Positions 26,413 to 34,763 of a stretch of DNA of 64,000 bases are shown piece after piece. Below the pieces are notes generated by a model. That model worked only from the letters and a program-made list of their open reading frames with translations. It made no database searches and was not told the DNA's origin. The stretch is from contig CAVZTJ010000002.1 in the NCBI GenBank assembly GCA_963778075.1, positions 124,001 through 188,000 of the forward strand, written 5' to 3'. A program made the translations under genes and the position numbers. Numbering within the stretch: the stretch's first letter is position 1; each line of letters opens with the position of its first letter. Source of the stretch: JASHPR01 sp963778075 (GTDB lineage: Bacteria > Actinomycetota > Actinomycetes > Streptosporangiales > Streptosporangiaceae).

Positions 26413-26984
26413 GACGGGTCCGCGTGCAGGGCGGCCGCGGCCGCATCAGGGGCGATGTCACTGATCCACACCGCCGCGCCGGACTCCGATCCGGCTGGCC
26501 GAGGCGGCATGCTCGTCGGTGAAGACCATGACCTCACAGCGCCCGTAGCCGGACCGGGTCCGCATCGGTCGGGGTAGCGCAGCAGGCGCAGCCCCGGGCC
26601 GGCGTGCCGCGGGCCGGGACGGGGGACGACGTGCTCCGGGGCGAAGGCGGCGGGCCGGTTCTCGAACGTCACGACCTCGTAGCCGGGCTCGGGTATCTCG
26701 GTCCGGGTGGCGCCGGGCGAGGGGCACAGCGGGCAGTCGCCGGGGGCCGGCCGGAAGGTACGAGCCTGCCGGTGGCTGGCGATCACCTCCCACTCGCCCT
26801 GCAGCAGGACCCAGCGCAGCTCTGACGCGCCGCCGGGCGGCGGCAGCTCGCGCCGGTCGGCCGCGGTCCGCGGCGCTGGGTCGTCGCGGTCGAAGAACAG
26901 CAGCTCACGCCCGTCGGCCAGGCGGTTCCTGGTCACGCGCGTGAGGGCATTGCCGCCGGTGAGACTCATCGTTCTGGCTGTCAT
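26409..26984 (-). pseudogene. galT: Galactose-1-phosphate uridylyltransferase, frameshifted and truncated
   Basis: Starts MSLTGGNALTRVTRNRLADG and contains ELRWVLLQGEWEVIASHRQA, PAPGDCPLCPSP (the zinc-binding cysteines) and YEVVTFENRPAAF, the N-terminal domain of GalT. At about 26600 the frame slips; the alternative frame gives GRCEVMVFTDEHAAS. The remaining half, including the catalytic H-P-H active site, is deleted and the frame runs straight into galK. Normal GalT is about 350 aa. The host must have another GalT or channel galactose-1-phosphate otherwise. Confidence 0.85.
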
Positions 26985-27050
26985 GAATGCTGGTCCTTCC
27001 GGTCACTGACGGGTCGGGCGCGGCCGGGCCGAAGCTGGTCCAGGTCAGCG

Positions 27051-27091
27051 CTCCAGGGCTGAGCGCTGTGTCCAAGCGCTCAGCCCTGGAG
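27051..27091 (-). terminator. Strong stem-loop between alpha-galactosidase and galT genes
   Basis: Perfect 16-bp inverted repeat, ctccagggctgagcgc paired with gcgctcagccctggag, around a 9-base loop. It lies 11 bases after the alpha-galactosidase stop. No T-run follows, as is common in actinobacteria. Likely terminator or mRNA-stabilising processing element that lowers galTK expression relative to the secreted enzyme. Confidence 0.8.
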
Positions 27092-27101
27092 CAGATCGGT
27101 G

Positions 27102-29681
27102 CTATCCGGTGATGGTGAAGCCGCTGAACGCGGCGGTGACGGGGGCTGCGACGGCGCCGGAGCTGGCGAACAGCCCGACATCCTGCGTGGCGTCCGCGTT
27201 CTGGGCGGTAACAGAGTCGACGGTCGTCCACGGCCCGCTGGCGGAGGTCGTCGAGTACGACCCGGTGTAGGTATTGGTCCCGGTCCTGGCCAGCTGGAGC
27301 CAGACGTCGGCCCCCGGTGCGCCTGGCGCGGTGTCGGAGGTGTCCACCACCGTCCCGCCGGACGACGCCCAGGACATAACGACCTGGCCGTTGCCGTTCA
27401 GGTACAGCACCACGCCCTCGGCGCCGCTGCCGGTGGCGTCATTGCGCATGATCAGGCCCGCCTGCGGTCCGCGGCCCGAGGGCAGGGCCGTGACCTGGGT
27501 AGTTGCCACGGCACTGGTGTCGGCGCCGCCAGGCGCGTAGATGGTGGCGTACTCATCGCTGGCCGGATGCCGGCCCGCCGGGGTGATCCCCGTGCCGGCC
27601 GCGCTGATGGCGAAGCTGCCGGACAGCTCGCCGAAAACGGCGGCCGACGGATCACTGGTGTTATCGGCTACCCGGTAGGGGGCGGTGACCGGGGACACGA
27701 ATGGCACCGTGGTCGTGACCGCCGGGGACTGCCGGCCGGTGATATCCCGGTAGCTGACGGTGCCGCCGAAGCTGGCGGAGCCAATCGGCTGGGACGGCGG
27801 GGGCGGGACGACGGGGAAGGTGACCGAGTCGGTGTCGCCGCGGCCGAGCAGCCGAGGGCCCGTTTCTGACCCCGGGCTGATCGTCCAGCCGGCCGGGGCG
27901 GTGAGGCTGGGATCTCTGGTGACGGCGACCGGCGAGACGCCGTTGTTGGTGAGCGACACGGTCAGGCTGGCCGTGCTGGTGCTGACCTGACTGGCGCCAC
28001 TGCCGCCGCTGGTCACCGTGAGGGTGGTGGCGGGCGGGCTGGCCAGCGTCCGAGCGAGCTCCAGCGCGCCGTGCGGGGCGCCGACCCGGTACATGATGGT
28101 CTGGTGCGGGGCCACGTAGGCGCTGATCGTGCCGCCTGTCTCGGTGACCTGGCCGGTCCACAGATTCCTCAGGGTGTAGACGAGGGATCTGGCCAGGCCG
28201 ATCGCCGAGGCGCCGGTGCTCATGGTCGCCGCGGTGCTGCCTTCGTTGAACAGCGTGACCGCCACGTCGCCGTTAGCGAGCGGCTTGGCCATGATCAGGT
28301 GGCTGCCGTCGAAGGAGACGATGCGGCCCTGCTGGCCGAGCGGGTCCTGGTCGACGGCGATGACAGCCTTGTTGCCGAAGATCGACATGTCGTAGACGTC
28401 CTGCGCCGGCGTGGCGGCCGGGAGTTCCTGGCTGATCCCGGTGCGGGTCTCGGCGTCGGTGACTTCGACCGGGGTGGCCATGTTGGCCCCCATGATCAGC
28501 GGCGCGGCCATCTCGGCCCACATCGAGAACTGCGACTGGTCCTCGGTCTGGGTCATGCCGCCGTCGCCGACGGCGAGCATGTCGGGGTCGTTGAATCCGC
28601 CGGGCCCGGCGTACTGGGCGTACTGGTCCACGTCGTTGACCATCGAGATCATGCTGGAGTAGGTGTCGGACAGGTTGAGGTCGGACTTCCACGAGTTGCC
28701 GACTCCGGCGCCCCAGGTCTGGACATAGGCCAGCGGATTGTGCACACACAAGTTCAGCACCGTCGGCCGGCCGGTCTGCTGGACCGCGGCGCTGAGCGCC
28801 CCGTACATGGTCTGCGCGACCTGCTCGTCGCTGAGGCCGGCCAGCGGCCCGCCCTGGCTGCCGAAGGTGGCGCCGCCGTAGGGCATCGGGTCGTTGGACG
28901 GCGGGGTGGCGGAGTCGCTCGACCAGTCGGCCTTGATGTAGTCGACGCCCCAGCTGGCGAAGGTATCGGCATCCTCCTGGTCATAGATGGGCACCGAGCC
29001 GTAGCCGGGCACGTAGCAGCTTGAGCAGGGCCCGTAGCTGCCGGGGATCTCCTCGCCGTTCCAGTTGTCGCTGGCGTCCAGCCACAGCCCGAACTTCATG
29101 CCGAGCGAGTGCACGTAGTTGGCGACGATCTTCAGGCCGTCGTTGGCGCACTCGGAACTGGGTGGGAACAGGTACGGGTTGATGAACAGCTGCCCGGCGG
29201 GGACCGACTTGCCCGAGGTTCCTGGCTGACCGGTGCCGCGGCCGTTGACGACGCCGCAGGCTGTCTCCTCCGCGGTGCTCGGCAGCGTGGCCTCGGGGAA
29301 GCCCTGCGGGTCGGGCTGGGCCGGAGTGGCCTGCCCGGACGGGTACAGCGTGGGATCAACGCCGACGATGTCGTTCCAGCAGCCGTCGTTGATCACGGTG
29401 TTGTAGCCGTCGGCCTGCAGGCCCGAGTCGTGCAGGTAGCGGGCGTTGGCCTCCATGTCGGCAGCGTCGTTGTCGCAGCCGAATGCGTTCCAGTCGTCCC
29501 AGCCCATGGTGGGCGAGCGCTCCAGGCCGTTGTTCAGCGCCAGTGCCGGGGCTGCGGCCGCCACGCCAAGCGCCGGGATGAGCCCGGCTGACAGCACGAC
29601 GACGCTCAGCAGCGCCAGCCACCTGACTGGGGCGGCTGGCCCGGGCCGGCCGCGCCCGATGACGGGTATTCTCAGGGACAC
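27102..29681 (-). CDS. Secreted GH27 alpha-galactosidase with C-terminal accessory domains
   Basis: 859 aa from GTG 29681 with AAGGAGGA upstream. Signal peptide in residues 1-47 (VRWLALLSVVVLSAGLIPAL, ending AAAAPALA). Catalytic TIM barrel: LERSPTMGWDDWNAFGCDND, LGMKFGLWLDASDNW, nucleophile Asp in VDYIKADWSSD and acid/base Asp in GGFNDPDMLAVGDGG. After the beta-sandwich domain (to about 520) there is a NEW3-like alpha-galactosidase-associated domain (VTRDPSLTAPAGWTISPGSE) and a C-terminal lectin-like fold (GPQAGLIMRNDATGSGAEGV). Releases galactose from galactosides outside the cell, feeding GalK. LacI gene lies divergently in order upstream on the same strand; an inverted repeat sits just before the ribosome binding site. 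Confidence 0.93.
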   Translation of the reverse strand: MSLRIPVIGRGRPGPAAPVRWLALLSVVVLSAGLIPALGVAAAAPALALNNGLERSPTMGWDDWNAFGCDNDAADMEANARYLHDSGLQADGYNTVINDGCWNDIVGVDPTLYPSGQATPAQPDPQGFPEATLPSTAEETACGVVNGRGTGQPGTSGKSVPAGQLFINPYLFPPSSECANDGLKIVANYVHSLGMKFGLWLDASDNWNGEEIPGSYGPCSSCYVPGYGSVPIYDQEDADTFASWGVDYIKADWSSDSATPPSNDPMPYGGATFGSQGGPLAGLSDEQVAQTMYGALSAAVQQTGRPTVLNLCVHNPLAYVQTWGAGVGNSWKSDLNLSDTYSSMISMVNDVDQYAQYAGPGGFNDPDMLAVGDGGMTQTEDQSQFSMWAEMAAPLIMGANMATPVEVTDAETRTGISQELPAATPAQDVYDMSIFGNKAVIAVDQDPLGQQGRIVSFDGSHLIMAKPLANGDVAVTLFNEGSTAATMSTGASAIGLARSLVYTLRNLWTGQVTETGGTISAYVAPHQTIMYRVGAPHGALELARTLASPPATTLTVTSGGSGASQVSTSTASLTVSLTNNGVSPVAVTRDPSLTAPAGWTISPGSETGPRLLGRGDTDSVTFPVVPPPPSQPIGSASFGGTVSYRDITGRQSPAVTTTVPFVSPVTAPYRVADNTSDPSAAVFGELSGSFAISAAGTGITPAGRHPASDEYATIYAPGGADTSAVATTQVTALPSGRGPQAGLIMRNDATGSGAEGVVLYLNGNGQVVMSWASSGGTVVDTSDTAPGAPGADVWLQLARTGTNTYTGSYSTTSASGPWTTVDSVTAQNADATQDVGLFASSGAVAAPVTAAFSGFTITG

Positions 29682-29694
29682 GGGATCCTCCTTC

Positions 29695-29720
29695 TGTCTC
29701 GCGCGGGTCAGCGCGAGACA
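29695..29720. promoter_or_regulatory. 26-bp inverted repeat upstream of alpha-galactosidase gene
   Basis: tgtctcgcgc and gcgcgagaca are perfect 10-base arms around gggtca, ending 14 bases before the start codon and abutting the ribosome binding site. It is placed to act as an operator for the LacI protein encoded next door, or as a leader hairpin in the mRNA. Operator identity is inferred. Confidence 0.6.
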
Positions 29721-29871
29721 GTTTGATTGCTAGACGGCAGCGGGGCATCTCGTACCGGCTCCGGATCGAGTCGCGATCGATCCGGGACCACACTGTGAGC
29801 CGCGGCGAGGGAACGCGGTCGGCTCGCGAGATCGCCAGGCCCGGCAGCGGAACCGGGCATGCTCAGCGGGT

Positions 29872-30978
29872 TTACTGAACAAGCGGACGAGGGGTGCCGT
29901 CCGCAGGCCCGGGGACAGGGTCCGCGGGCGAGGGGCCGGGCCGGCCGGCCGGGCGGGCCTCGCCGTCCGGTGACTGGCGACGGCTGCTTTCCCTGATCAC
30001 GAGGTGGGTGCCCAGGATCACCTGCCGGGGGATGCGGTCGTTGTCGTCGATCTGGGCGAGCAGGAGCCGGGTCATCTCGCGGCCCATCTGCTCGACTGGC
30101 TGGTGGATGCTGGTCAGCGGGGGGTCGGTGCTGGCGGCGCCGGGAAGGTCGTCGAAGCTGGCCACGGCGACGTCTTCAGGGAGCTTGCGCCCCAGGCGGT
30201 GCAGGGCGTCCAGCGACCCGTAGGCCATCAGCTCCCCGGCCACGAACAGGCCGTCGATATCGGGCCGCTCGCGCAGGAGCGCGGCGGTGAGATCGCGGCC
30301 GGAGGGCGTGGTGAAGTCTCCCACCCGGATGAGGCTGTCGGAGGGCGCACGCCCCGCGCGCTCCAGGGCGTGCCGGTAGCCTGCCAGCCGCTCGGCTCCG
30401 GCAGAGGTGCCCTGCGGGCCGGCAATGGTCGCGACGACCTGGCAACCCTGCTCGATCAGGTGCTCCACGGCGAGGGCGGCGCCGCCCTCGTTGTCGGCGT
30501 CCACGTAGCTGGCCGAGGACGCCCGCAGCGGCCGCGCGTTGACGACGACCGGGATGCCGTCCTGGGCGAGCCGGTCATAAAGCGGGTCGCGGTCCTGGTA
30601 GAAGGTCAGCAGGACGCCGTCGACGTGTCCGCTGGCCAGGTAGGCGGCCAACCGTTTCTCGTCCTGCTCATTCTGCGGCAGGAACAGCGTGAGCTGCAGG
30701 TCCCGCTCGTTGAGCGAGCCGGCGATGCCGGCCAGGAGCTGCCCGAAGAACGGATTGCCGAACACCACGGCGCTTGGCTCGGCCAGCACAACGCCTACCG
30801 ACCCGCTGCGCCGGGTGCGCAGCGACCGTGCGGCCCGGTTCGGCACGTAGCCGAGCCGCTCCACGGCAGCCACGACCGCCGAGCGGTAGGTCGGGCCGAC
30901 TCGTGCGTCGCCGAGCAGCACCCGCGACGCGGTCGCACGGGAGACTCGGGCTGCGGCCGCGACGTCGTTCAGCGTCAC
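29872..30978 (-). CDS. LacI-family transcriptional regulator
   Basis: 368 aa from GTG 30978. N-terminal HTH and hinge: TLNDVAAAARVSRATASRVL, YVPNRAARSLRTRRSGSVGV. Periplasmic-binding-protein-like core: FFGQLLAGIAGSLNERDLQL, HVDGVLLTFYQDRDPLYDRL, DIDGLFVAGELMAYGSLDAL and PEDVAVASFDDLPGAASTDP. The Pro-rich tail is non-conserved. By position it should repress the adjacent alpha-galactosidase gene and perhaps galTK, with a galactoside as inducer. It reads in the same direction and lies 190 bases upstream of the alpha-galactosidase gene. Confidence 0.93.
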   Translation of the reverse strand: MTLNDVAAAARVSRATASRVLLGDARVGPTYRSAVVAAVERLGYVPNRAARSLRTRRSGSVGVVLAEPSAVVFGNPFFGQLLAGIAGSLNERDLQLTLFLPQNEQDEKRLAAYLASGHVDGVLLTFYQDRDPLYDRLAQDGIPVVVNARPLRASSASYVDADNEGGAALAVEHLIEQGCQVVATIAGPQGTSAGAERLAGYRHALERAGRAPSDSLIRVGDFTTPSGRDLTAALLRERPDIDGLFVAGELMAYGSLDALHRLGRKLPEDVAVASFDDLPGAASTDPPLTSIHQPVEQMGREMTRLLLAQIDDNDRIPRQVILGTHLVIRESSRRQSPDGEARPAGRPGPSPADPVPGPADGTPRPLVQ

Positions 30979-31040
30979 GGCACCCGCTGGCTGCCTCCGA
31001 AATTGCGGCGCACCCGGCCATCCGCCCCTACCCTGGCGGC

Positions 31041-31569
31041 GTGCTTTCCCTGCGCCCGATGACCGAAGCAGACCTCCCGGCAGTCGAGGCGTGGCTCCGG
31101 CTGCCGCACGTGGCCCGCTGGTGGACGCCGGACACCACTGCCGAGGCGGAGATCGCCAAGTACCGGGAACGCGTCCGCCCGGACAGCAAGCCGACCACGC
31201 ACATGCTGATGGTCACCCTGGACAGCACGCCCATCGGCTGGTGCCAGTGGTACAGGTGGGCGGACTACCCCGCCGGCGCTGAAGCCATGGACGCACGCGA
31301 CGGGGAGATCGGGATCGACTACGCGATCGGCGACCCGGCACAGGTCGGCCGGGGCGTCGGCACCACGCTGATCGCCACGCTAACGACCGAAATACGCCGC
31401 CGCCATCCCGGCGCGGATACTGGCCGACCCGGACGCCGCCAACACCGCCTCCCGGCGCGTCCTGGAGAAGAACAGCTTCCACCTCGTGGCTGTCCGGCCG
31501 GTCGCCACTGAAGCGAGCGAAGCCCCCATGGCCATCTACCGCCTGTCCTCAGCTATGGCGTCCCGCTAA
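31041..31569 (+). pseudogene. GNAT acetyltransferase of AAC(6')-like type, one-base frameshift
   Basis: GTG 31041 opens LSLRPMTEADLPAVEAWLRL, PHVARWWTPDTTAEAEIAKY, and includes PIGWCQWYRWADYP and EIGIDYAIGDPAQVGRGVGT (acetyl-CoA loop). Near 31410 one base is missing after ggcgcgg; the following frame reads ILADPDAANTASRRVLEKNS and FHLVAVRPVATEA up to the stop at 31569, exactly the C-terminal strand and helix of RimJ/AAC(6')-type GNATs. Restoring one base gives a normal 176-aa protein. Real mutation or a sequencing slip cannot be separated here. Confidence 0.85.
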
Positions 31570-32202
31570 CCCCCAACGACGCGTTCCCGCGGAAACCCGG
31601 CATACCAACCTGCGCCGCCGCGAGGCCAGCAGCCAGCGAGAAGCCATCTGCAACAGGACCAACACTCAGACACACACCGCCAGACCAGGCACGCCCCAAA
31701 GATGATCTTGCCCTATCCACAAAATTGACGCGCACCCACCGTCCACCCGAGAGCGCTGACAGCGGGCCAGGCCGTTGGCGTACGACGCGGCACGCCACGA
31801 TGTACGCGAGCCATCCAGTCCGACGACAATCATCTTCGGGCCGTCCGTGCCGAGCTCAAAATCCGCACTACCAGTCAGTCACTCACTCAGTATCCGCCTG
31901 CGAGGGCACCGTATCCGGCGGCCAGCGGGAACGGTCTGCCAGCGCTGCCCAGTGACGGGCGGCGCGGCCGGCCTGGCACCCGGCCACGCCGTGCCCCTGC
32001 CTGATAGCCAGGTGACCTTCACCCGGGTGAGCTGAGGCCAGTGGGCTTCGGCGTGGTCCAGCAGCCGCACGGTGATCGAGTTGCGGGTGGATTCCGGGAT
32101 GGCGGCCATGGGCCTCATTGTGCCGCGCCGGATCCGCGCTGCCGGTTATGATCACCGGCCCGGGGAGCGGGTCACGTGCAGGTGATTGCCTCTGGAGGCG
32201 GC
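31570..32202. other. Degraded spacer with a scrap of a conserved small gene
   Basis: On the minus strand from ATG 32109 to about 31996 a frame reads MAAIPESTRNSITVRLLDHA then EAHWPQLTRVKVTWLSGRG, with protein-like composition, before it turns into low-complexity sequence. It looks like the 5' end of a small actinobacterial gene of unknown function. Nothing else in the region is supported. Confidence 0.45.
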
Positions 32203-32672
32203 ATGCCGCACTACCGCGCGGTACCGGTGATGCTGAGCGCTGGTGAGCGCAAAGCGTCAAAGAAACGTGCCCGCGGGGCCAAGACCGCGCACCGGGACTG
32301 GCTGCGGGCGCAGATCGTGCTCGCTGCGGCCCGTGGCCGGGCCAGCGCCCGCATCGCCGCGGACCTGCACATTAGCGTGGACACGGTCCGCAAGTGGCGG
32401 AGCCGGTTCGCCGCCCGCGGGCTGGACGGGCTCAAGGACTTGCCCGCTGCGAGCGGCCACGGCGGATCAGCGCGCTGGAACGGGCCGCGGTGGTCGCGCT
32501 GGCCTGCCAGCTGCCCGCAGCCACGAGGGTGCCGCTGTGGCGCTGGACCGCCCCGGAACTGGCCGCTGAACTGGTGGCCCAGGGCCTGGTCAGCGCGATC
32601 TCGCCGTCGTCTGTCTTGCAGATCTTGGCCGCGCACCCGATCAAGCCCTGGCAGTACCAGTCATGGAGGCGG
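32203..32672 (+). pseudogene. IS630-type transposase, N-terminal HTH part only, frameshifted
   Basis: ATG 32203 (GGAGGC before it) opens HYRAVPVMLSAGERKASKKR, DWLRAQIVLAAARGRASARI, AADLHISVDTVRKWRSRFAA, RGLDGLKDLP, the helix-turn-helix of IS630-family transposases. At about 32448 the frame shifts and continues RRISALERAAVVALACQLPA, VPLWRWTAPELAAELVAQGL and HPIKPWQYQSW. The DDE catalytic domain is absent. A dead insertion sequence. Confidence 0.85.
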
Positions 32673-33159
32673 CGGCCGCGCGGCTCCGGCGGGACACCAG
32701 CGGGCGGGAGAGAACGCGTCGCAGTGGATACACCGCAGCAGTGGCTGGCGGGCCAGGAAGAGGGTCTGCTGCATGCGCGTTGCCACGCCGGGGCCGCCGC
32801 AGGTATACCCGTGTTGTCCCAGCGGCACTGACGTCGGCGTACTCCGCCAGGGCTATTGCGCACCGGTGGCCGTGCTGGGCCTCGCCATTCGCATCCGGTG
32901 GATGCCCGCCTACCGCGGCCCGCGGACCCGGGCGCGCCCAGGCCCCGCTCAGCTCCGGAAGCCCGGGCGGCTCAGGCGCCGGTGACGAGCGCGGCGGGCA
33001 GCGCGAGAACCGCCCAAGTGAGGCCGGGACCTCTGAGACAGGGCAGCCGTCATCTTCCCGGGCGGCCAACCGGTCATCGCCGCCGTCCTCTGGTATAAAT
33101 CTAGTAGAGGCTAGAATAATTACGCAGCCCGGCCGCCTGCTGGGGAAGGATGTGGCCGC
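32673..33159. other. Spacer with a promoter-like AT patch
   Basis: No gene supported. About 33095-33122 (tataaatctagtagaggctagaa) is the most AT-rich piece, contains the symmetric ctag-tagag-gctag and lies 40-65 bases before the start at 33160, so it is a good candidate promoter/operator for the redox operon that follows. Confidence 0.5.
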
Positions 33160-33375
33160 ATGGTGACTGCCGATGCATGCCCGGCCATCGCTGTCGGCAA
33201 TGCGCCTTCCGGCACGGTCATGGGGATGGGTGCGCTGGTCAGCCGGGAGGCGGCTGTGCCGGCGACGCCCGGGCGGGTGCTGCTTGAAAGCTTCGGGAGC
33301 CCGCAGGGTCTCGCCGCTGGGGCGGCCGGCCTCGCAGGCGGCTGTGGGCATGCCGCCATCCGGTGCGGAACATGA
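33160..33375 (+). CDS. Small hypothetical protein coupled to the DUF59 gene
   Basis: 71 aa from ATG 33160 (GGGGAAGGA upstream). Its stop overlaps the ATG at 33372 (ATGA), which suggests translational coupling and argues for a real gene. The product is Gly/Ala rich (SPQGLAAGAAGLAGGCGHAA) with two cysteines and no recognised domain. Confidence 0.4.
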   Translation: MVTADACPAIAVGNAPSGTVMGMGALVSREAAVPATPGRVLLESFGSPQGLAAGAAGLAGGCGHAAIRCGT

Positions 33376-33776
33376 CCGGGACCGGGCGCAGGGGCCGGGT
33401 TTCCGCCGCGGCGGCTGTTGCGGGCCTCGACGTGGCGTGCGCGGTGAATGCGGCATGGAACGCGCTGACGTACGTGTACGACCCCGACCTGCTCCTTGAC
33501 GTAGTCTCGCTGGGCCTCGTTTATGACGTGCGCGGGGAGAATGGTGTCATCGTGGTCGAGATGACGCTTGCGAGTCCCGGCTGCCTGGCCCGGGAGGGGC
33601 TCCCGGAGATGGCGAGGGCGGCCGTGGCCGGGGCTGTGGAAGGCGCCAGGGCGGTGGAGCTTCGTGTCGTATGGGATCCGCCATGGAGCCCGGCGATGAT
33701 AGACGGCCTGGCGGGAGGCGGTCCTGGCCGTCCTTCGGGGAGGACGGCAGGCGCAGGCACGGCGGACCGCTGGTGA
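33372..33776 (+). CDS. DUF59/MIP18 (SufT/PaaD-like) metal-sulfur cluster assembly factor
   Basis: 134 aa from ATG 33372. Core NALTYVYDPDLLLDVVSLGL, VYDVRGENGVIVVEMTLASP, GCLAREGLPEMARAAVAGAV and VELRVVWDPPWSPAMI fits the DUF59 family (V-x-DPE-like motif reads VYDPDL, conserved SPGC and W-x-PPWSPxM). Family members help Fe-S cluster maturation (SufT) or insert clusters into oxygenases (PaaD). Here it begins an operon with a SufR-like regulator and respiratory proteins, consistent with Fe-S handling under redox stress. C-terminal Gly-rich tail is not conserved. Confidence 0.85.
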   Translation: MTGTGRRGRVSAAAAVAGLDVACAVNAAWNALTYVYDPDLLLDVVSLGLVYDVRGENGVIVVEMTLASPGCLAREGLPEMARAAVAGAVEGARAVELRVVWDPPWSPAMIDGLAGGGPGRPSGRTAGAGTADRW

Positions 33777-33821
33777 GCTGTCCCGGCAGGAATTAGAGGC
33801 CTCGTGAAGAAAGGGCTCGCT

Positions 33822-34493
33822 ATGGGAGCAGACCTGCAGCGCGAGGCCAGGGCTCTGGGTGATCCGACGCGCCATCGCGTGTTCCGGTACATCGCCGGTG
33901 CGTCAGGGCCCGTGGGCGTGGCCGAGCTCACCCGACACGTCGGGCTCAACCACAATGCGGTACGTCAGCACCTGGCGGTGCTGAAGGAGGCCGGAATCGT
34001 GCTCGAGGAATCCGAGCGGCGCGACCGGCCCGGCCGCCCGCGCCTGCTGTACCGGCTGCACCCGGAGGCGGCTGGCCGGTGGGACACGCCGGGGGACTAT
34101 GCCTGGCTGGCCGGCCTGCTATCGGGAGCCATTCGCCGGCAACAGGATCCGCGCCAGGCCGGCCGTCAGGAGGGGCGCCGGCGTGCCGCCGAGTTCACCG
34201 GCGCAGCGGATCCGGCTGAGGTCCTGGAGCAGGAGATGACACGGCGCGGGTTCCGCCCGGCCCGGGCCGAGCACGGCAGCCGAGTGGAATTCGTGCTCGG
34301 GCGCTGCCCCTTCGCCGAAGTCGCGGCCGGCGATCCGGACACAATCTGCCAGCTGCACCTCGGCCTCGCCGAGGGCCTGGCCGCGGGGCTGGGCAACCTG
34401 GTGGTGGAGCGGCTCGTGGCCAACGACGCCCGCCTAGCCGGCTGCCGCCTGATCACCCGCCGGCCGCCAGCAGGAGCGAGGGTCCCTGCGTGA
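33822..34493 (+). CDS. SufR-like winged-helix transcriptional regulator (copy 1)
   Basis: 223 aa from ATG 33822 (AAAGGG upstream; an in-frame GTG at 33804 is possible). N-terminal ArsR/DeoR-type winged helix: LGDPTRHRVFRYIAGASGPV, ELTRHVGLNHNAVRQHLAVL, RDRPGRPRLLYRL. C-terminal domain has the Fe-S-type cysteine pattern FVLGRCPFAEVAAGDPDTIC, QLHLGLAEGLAAGL and a third Cys in LAGCRL, as in SufR-like sensors. Likely a cluster-sensing repressor of its own operon. A second homologue (39798-40504) flanks the other end of the redox module. Confidence 0.82.
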   Translation: MGADLQREARALGDPTRHRVFRYIAGASGPVGVAELTRHVGLNHNAVRQHLAVLKEAGIVLEESERRDRPGRPRLLYRLHPEAAGRWDTPGDYAWLAGLLSGAIRRQQDPRQAGRQEGRRRAAEFTGAADPAEVLEQEMTRRGFRPARAEHGSRVEFVLGRCPFAEVAAGDPDTICQLHLGLAEGLAAGLGNLVVERLVANDARLAGCRLITRRPPAGARVPA

Positions 34494-34566
34494 ACGGACC
34501 CGGCCGGGGACATCAGCAGGGCGGCGCACTTCGCTGCCAGGCCGCCCGCGCACGTAGGGAGTGGTA

Positions 34567-34763
34567 ATGGGCAATCAGGGTCCGCTCTCCGCGAAGGCCC
34601 CGCGGGCCTCCCTCGGCTGGGCAACTGCGAAGGGCAGCCAGCAGCGGAACCCGAAGACGGCGAGGCCGCCTGCTGGGCGCACCTGGTGTGCTGGGAGTGC
34701 GGAGCGATGACCAGCGAGGGCCATCGCCAGGACTGCGGATCTGCGCCCGGCGGTGCCCGGTGA
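34567..34763 (+). pseudogene. Small Cys-rich ORF upstream of ctaD, probably frameshifted
   Basis: ATG 34567 has AGGGAG upstream and reads MGNQGPLSAKAPRASLGWAT, while the neighbouring frame carries a better preserved end: EPEDGEAACWAHLVCWECGA, MTSEGHRQDCGSAPGGAR, with a CxxC-like C-x4-C-x2-C cluster. The stop of that frame overlaps the ctaD GTG (GTGA). A one- or two-base shift in the middle would join the two. It may act as a small metal-binding protein or only as a coupling leader. Confidence 0.4.

Noticed and set aside
32641..33456. Long minus-strand open frame over the IS630 remnant and redox promoter
   Set aside because: Low-complexity composition typical of antisense frames in GC-rich DNA; no start site or domain.
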